Shown piece after piece: positions 60,685 to 64,000 of a stretch of DNA of 64,000 nt. The stretch covers positions 248,001-312,000 of the forward strand of contig SZNP01000005.1 in NCBI GenBank assembly GCA_005239435.1. Reading direction: 5' to 3'. Both the position numbers and the translations under genes were made by a program. How positions within the stretch are numbered: the first letter of the stretch is position 1; each line of letters begins with the position of its first letter. Source of the stretch: Halorussus salinisoli (GTDB lineage: Archaea; Halobacteriota; Halobacteria; Halobacteriales; Haladaptataceae). A model generated the notes under the pieces. That model did not search any database. It worked only from the letters and a program-made list of their open reading frames with translations, and was not told the DNA's origin.

Positions 60685-60713
60685 CTTCGTCAGACACGTG
60701 TGGCGGAAACAAC

Positions 60714-60756
60714 ATTTACGGTATCGTTTACGTATGCGTTTTCGCTAACGTATCCG
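60714..60756. repeat. Degenerate CGNAAA hexamer array 8
   Basis: ATTTACGGTATCGTTTACGT then ATGCGTTTTCGCTAACGTAT. It lies upstream of the parA promoter and upstream of the divergent DUF456 gene. Confidence 0.7.
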
Positions 60757-60826
60757 ACATCGGACATAGGAACGTCGACGCTGTCGAGCCAGAACCGCTA
60801 ACGGACTACGAGTCGAAGATATCGCC

Positions 60827-61303
60827 ATGGAGCCGATGTTCCTCGTCGCGGTGGCGATATTGCTCGCGGGCGTCGTCGGGAGCGTGGTGCCCCTGGTTCC
60901 CGGGGCGGGTCTGTCACTGCTCGGAATTTATCTCTACTGGTGGTCCACCGGGTACGCGACCCCCGGGACGTTGGCGTTGGTCGCGTTCACGCTCGTCGGC
61001 CTCGCCGCAATCGTCACCGACCAGTTCGGCGGGGCACTCGCCGCAGGTGCGGGCGGCGCATCGACGAAGACGGTGGTGCTGGCGACCGTGGTCAGCATTC
61101 CGCTCCTGTTCGTCGCCGGGCCGGTCGGACTCGTCCTCGGCGTCGCGGCCGCGGTGTTCGCGGCCGAGTTCTACCGGACCCAGAGCGCAGGACGTGGCGC
61201 ACGGGCCGGGGCCTTCGCCGCGGTCGGCGTCCTCGGTTCGGCCGTCGTGCAGTTGGTCGTCACGCTCTCGCTACTCGTGGGATTCGTCCTCGTCGCGCTC
61301 TAA
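60827..61303 (+). CDS. DUF456 membrane protein
   Basis: A 158-residue protein with four to five hydrophobic helices and Gly-rich segments characteristic of DUF456 (VVGSVVPLVPGAGLSLLGIY, TDQFGGALAAGAGGASTKTV, AAEFYRTQSAGRGARAGAFA). Function of the family is unknown. It is divergent from parA across arrays 7 and 8. A DUF192 lipoprotein gene follows 34 bp later. Confidence 0.82.
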   Translation: MEPMFLVAVAILLAGVVGSVVPLVPGAGLSLLGIYLYWWSTGYATPGTLALVAFTLVGLAAIVTDQFGGALAAGAGGASTKTVVLATVVSIPLLFVAGPVGLVLGVAAAVFAAEFYRTQSAGRGARAGAFAAVGVLGSAVVQLVVTLSLLVGFVLVAL

Positions 61304-61337
61304 CCTTTTTGTCCGACCGCGAAGTAGTAGCGGTAGC

Positions 61338-61901
61338 ATGAGAGCGTACGCCGTACTTCTCGTCGGAGTGATGGTCCTGCTCGGGGGCTGTATCGGTGGA
61401 GTGGGTGGAATCGGGCAGGGAGGGGACGAAACGACGACTGCGGGCGATGCGGCCCAAGAGACCGAAGCCCCGCCGACGACTACGGACGTAGAGCGAGTCG
61501 TCAACGCGACGTTCGTGGTCGAGGACGGGGAGAACGTCACGGTAGAGCTCAGAGTCGCCGACGAGCCAGAAGAGCGCCGTACGGGGTTGATGTACCGCGA
61601 ATCGCTCGCCAACAATAGCGGGATGATCTTCGTCTATCCGAACCCCCAGCAGGTATCGTTCTGGATGAAGAACACGAAGGTTCCGCTGGACATGATATTC
61701 GTCGGTCCCGACCGCACCGTGCTGAACGTCCAGCACGCCAACCCGCAACCGAACGCGTCGTCGGACGATCTGAAGACGTATCCGAGCGACGGCGAGGCGA
61801 AGTACGTGGTCGAACTTCCGCGCGGATTCGCCAACCGGACCGGCGTCGGGCCTGGGACGAAACTCGTGTTCGAGGGCCCCGCGCCGACCGCGGACGAGTA
61901 A
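61338..61901 (+). CDS. DUF192 lipoprotein
   Basis: A 187-residue exported protein. The signal peptide ends at a lipobox (VLLGGC), followed by a Thr/Glu-rich linker (25-50). A DUF192 domain follows, recognised from ERRTGLMYRESLANNSGMIF, WMKNTKVPLDMIFV and KYVVELPRGFANRTGV. DUF192 domains are small beta-structured modules of unknown function found in secreted proteins. Start ATG 61338 is set by the signal peptide. Confidence 0.88.
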   Translation: MRAYAVLLVGVMVLLGGCIGGVGGIGQGGDETTTAGDAAQETEAPPTTTDVERVVNATFVVEDGENVTVELRVADEPEERRTGLMYRESLANNSGMIFVYPNPQQVSFWMKNTKVPLDMIFVGPDRTVLNVQHANPQPNASSDDLKTYPSDGEAKYVVELPRGFANRTGVGPGTKLVFEGPAPTADE

Positions 61902-62027
61902 CCGGTCTAGCCGGGAACACAAAGCATATATGGGGAGCGTGTGACCCAAAATACACCTCGGGTAGGGGTACACGAGGTATATTCTTTCGACGCAACCGGA
62001 TAGCCGCGAGTATTCGATTTCAGGCGA

Positions 62028-62060
62028 GCGTTTGCGTTTGCGGAAACGAAAACGCAAACA
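62028..62060. repeat. Degenerate CGNAAA hexamer array 9
   Basis: AGCGTTTGCGTTTGCGGAAA then CGAAAACGCAAAC. A near-perfect inverted arrangement with outer arms GTTTGCG and CGCAAAC. It lies in the 61902-62691 gap. Confidence 0.75.
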
Positions 62061-62130
62061 GGGAGATTTCCCGACGAGCGGAGATGGAGTTCCGTAGCCG
62101 AGTGAATCGGACGGCCCACTACCGACGAAG

Positions 62131-62439
62131 GTGACGGACGACGAGGTAGACGGAGCGCTCCCGAAGCCCCGCACCCACGCGTTCGGCACTAAAGTACCGG
62201 TCGAAGAGGTCGATTCGGGACCTCACGGACGACGCGACTACGCCGGTGGCCGAGGATACGACCGAGTGACCGAGGCGGTCAGAATCGACTGGTTCGGGAA
62301 CGATATCGTAAACGTAAACGAAAACGGAAATGGAAGCGGTATCTGGAACGGTAACGGAATCGGAATCGAGGTCGTCGAAGAACTATTCGACGACCGGTCC
62401 CCGCACGAGTGGCGACCACCGCGGAGACCCACTCTGTAA
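62131..62439 (+). CDS. Doubtful ORF spanning hexamer array 10
   Basis: A GTG-initiated 102-codon frame with moderately coding-like codon use, containing the hexamer array translated as NVNENGNGSG. No TATA box, ribosome site or family is recognised. The repeat may create an artificial open frame. It is listed because the gap is otherwise empty. Confidence 0.25.
   Translation: MTDDEVDGALPKPRTHAFGTKVPVEEVDSGPHGRRDYAGGRGYDRVTEAVRIDWFGNDIVNVNENGNGSGIWNGNGIGIEVVEELFDDRSPHEWRPPRRPTL
62299..62370. repeat. Degenerate CGNAAA hexamer array 10
   Basis: AACGATATCGTAAACGTAAA, CGAAAACGGAAATGGAAGCG, then GAACGGTAACGGAATCGGAA. It is all in one orientation with period 6 visible over 70 bp and decays at the right end. 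Confidence 0.7.
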
Positions 62440-62691
62440 AAACGTTCACTATCAGCCGATGGCGCATCTGGAAGCGGACGGAACAGGGTCGGAGACTCCG
62501 ATAGAATTCTTATACCGAAGGAAGCAGTGAAGCGAACGTCTGAGGCGACCACTGGGTCGAATACATGAATTGCATCTTGGTTTATCGACTCGGCTTCCTC
62601 GTTCGAGTAGAGAACGGCCTCGACCAACTTCACCGCTCTCCCGAAAAGAGCTGAGGATATCGGTGAAGGAGAAGCGTCGAGAATCTCGGGC

Positions 62692-63255
62692 TCAGAGGTC
62701 CCGAAACGCACCCACGAAGTCGTCGTGGTCGTCCAGTTCGTCGCGAGTGTCGCCTACCTCGGTCCGAAGTTCTTCGATTTCGCCACGCAGTTGCGCGTAC
62801 TCGTCGCTCGCTTCGAGCGTGTCGGGGTCCTTCTCGGCTTCGAGGACCGCCTTCTTCGAGACGAGCGAGTAGTAGTCCTGGAGTTGTGCGCCGTAATCGA
62901 CGCGGGTGAGCATCTGTTCGACGATCTCGTGAAGATCGTCCTTCGACACCGGCTTGACGAGATAATCGTCGAAACCCATCTCCAGGATATCGAAGTCGGG
63001 TTTGACCGCAGTCACCATGACGACGCGGCAGTCGAGATCGCGGGCACGAATCTGTTCGAGCACCTCGTCGCCGGACTGGCCGGGCATCCGACGGTCGAGA
63101 AGGACGACGTCTACGGTCTCGTCGAGGACGTCCAGCGCCTCGTCGCCTTCGTAGGCACTCCGCACGCGATAGTCGTTCTGCAACCACATCGCGTAAAGGT
63201 CGGCAACGTCTTGCTCGTCGTCGACGACGAGAACGGTCGATTGGTCGGGAGACAT
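62692..63255 (-). CDS. Response regulator with HalX domain
   Basis: A 187-residue haloarchaeal response regulator. The receiver domain (1-120) has the acidic pocket VVDDEQD, phospho-acceptor D54 (LLDRRMPGQSG), T82 and K101 (YLVKPVSKDDL). The C-terminal HalX domain (about 120-187) is a helical acidic module (SKKAVLEAEKDPDTLEASDE). A TATA-like gcttattcg lies about 27 nt before ATG 63255. The cognate kinase is not in the immediate neighbourhood. Confidence 0.9.
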   Translation of the reverse strand: MSPDQSTVLVVDDEQDVADLYAMWLQNDYRVRSAYEGDEALDVLDETVDVVLLDRRMPGQSGDEVLEQIRARDLDCRVVMVTAVKPDFDILEMGFDDYLVKPVSKDDLHEIVEQMLTRVDYGAQLQDYYSLVSKKAVLEAEKDPDTLEASDEYAQLRGEIEELRTEVGDTRDELDDHDDFVGAFRDL

Positions 63256-63580
63256 GGTCGTGTCAGGCGCAACTCGAATAAGCTCTGGTTACTGACTGAA
63301 TCATGCGACAAGATGGACTTATATCTTGTGGTTACGGGAACGGAATGATTCTGCAAGACGTGACGGTGTTCTGCTGTCGGCCGTTCAAGTCGCGTTTCCC
63401 ACACGGAATCGAACGTTACGTGCCCTCACGCCGTCCGGACGCCGTAACGATTGCGCCGACGTCACGCGGATACTGCTCGACGGCGTAGCAGTCCCCGCGT
63501 GAGCGCAGAGCCGTGATAGTCGCCGAGTCAAGATGTCTACAATTTTTCTTCGATATTTTTACCGCAACAACTAAGTTGGT

Positions 63581-63919
63581 GTGACGACTACCTACGATTG
63601 GCTATGTCGAAGACCAGTGATCGCTTTTGCCACGGGCAGTGAACCCGAAGGAACGCCGGAGCAACGGTTCGAACGACTTCTAGAACTCCCACCGAGCGCG
63701 AAACTCGTCTACAAAGTCCTGGAGCAGGAGGACGAACCGCTGACGCAGAGCCAGATTCGTGAACAGGCGCTCCTCCCTGCACGAACGACACGTGACGCGT
63801 TGACTAAACTCGAAGGCGAAGGGCTCGTAGAAGAACAGATGTACGTTCCCGACGCGCGCAAACGGTTGTACGCGCCACAGTCCATCGCAATCCCCGAAGA
63901 CGCGGAATTGACCGCGTAG
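63581..63919 (+). CDS. MarR-like winged-helix regulator, start possibly frameshifted
   Basis: A 112-residue frame whose folded part is clear: RFERLLELPPSAKLVYKVLE, then the recognition unit SQIREQALLPARTTRDALTK and LEGEGLVEEQMYVPDARKRL. This is typical of haloarchaeal MarR/TrmB-like proteins. The start is unclear. GTG 63581 lies 25 nt from a TATA-like gatattttta and would be leaderless; GTG 63617 is also in frame. A better-looking ATG at 63604 (MSKTSDRF) is one base out of frame, and removing one T from the TTTT at 63625-63628 would join it. Confidence 0.75.
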   Translation: MTTTYDWLCRRPVIAFATGSEPEGTPEQRFERLLELPPSAKLVYKVLEQEDEPLTQSQIREQALLPARTTRDALTKLEGEGLVEEQMYVPDARKRLYAPQSIAIPEDAELTA

Positions 63920-63965
63920 TTTCCCCGAAGGGATTTAAAGAGGTGATATACCATGCAGTACACCT

Positions 63966-64000
63966 ATGGACGTACCGGACGCCCGTAGGAACGCCTGCAG
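63966..64000 (+). CDS. Possible gene start, partial
   Basis: ATG 63966 opens MDVPDARRNAC to the window edge, with a TATA-like ttaaag and gatata stretch just upstream (63936-63955). Only 11 codons are visible, so this is tentative. Confidence 0.3.
   Translation, partial: MDVPDARRNAC

Overview
The window is haloarchaeal (class Halobacteria; exact genus not determinable here). Protein-coding DNA is GC-rich with strong GC3 bias. Predicted proteins are very acidic. Secreted proteins carry twin-arginine signals, one ends in a PGF-CTERM anchor, and many genes have a TATA-like box 25-28 nt before the start codon (leaderless transcripts). Families typical of haloarchaea are present: a Bat-like HTH regulator, a HalX response regulator, a CoxA-CoxC fusion and small zinc-ribbon proteins. 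I saw no rRNA, tRNA, CRISPR or intact insertion sequence.

Layout. 0-3.5 kb: membrane protein, zinc ribbon, tyrosine recombinase-like protein. 3.9-12 kb: respiratory block with a stand-alone CoxA, DUF6789 protein, CoxB, CoxA-CoxC fusion and CoxD, followed by small membrane proteins, one of which shares its N-terminal membrane module with CoxA. 12-25 kb: small hypotheticals, a GH5-like secreted glycosidase, a CsaA-like tRNA-binding protein, an XPB-like helicase flanked by two parallel-beta-helix paralogues, and an 1184-residue PKD/CARDB surface protein. 25-29 kb: branched-chain amino-acid-type ABC transporter genes without ATPases. 29-34 kb: NikR, a hybrid sensor kinase and a second stand-alone CoxA. 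34-48 kb: regulator, glutathionyl-hydroquinone-reductase-like protein, GH15 glucoamylase, thioredoxin-like protein, KhtTU-like K+/H+ antiporter, Nudix proteins, old yellow enzyme, CDGSH protein, threonine-synthase-like enzyme and HpcH/HpaI aldolase. 48-53 kb: a complete Liv-type ABC transporter (F, G, H, M, J). 53-64 kb: a GlcD/GlcF-type FAD/FeS dehydrogenase, an orphan MCM-like protein without AAA+ domain, PadR and winged-helix regulators, a ParA ATPase with a small acidic partner, DUF456 and DUF192 proteins, a HalX response regulator and a MarR-like gene with a possible frameshift.

Two sequence systems lie outside the genes. (1) Ten arrays of a degenerate hexamer (CGNAAA, one base freely variable) occur only from 42.4 kb rightward. 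Nine of them are packed into 55.5-62.4 kb around the parA operon, and one lies between the parA TATA box and its start codon. This layout resembles the repeat-array centromeres of ParA plus ribbon-helix-helix partition systems, and I propose a candidate partition or chromosome-organising system. (2) Five degenerate copies of a roughly 130-200 bp intergenic element sit at about 15.8, 25.3, 25.7, 35.0 and 47.8 kb. They share a GGGGAGG...GCTGTGCGG core and a GTAGCTAGCTTCTT-like end. One copy abuts a truncated gene remnant and two copies bracket an AT-rich island.
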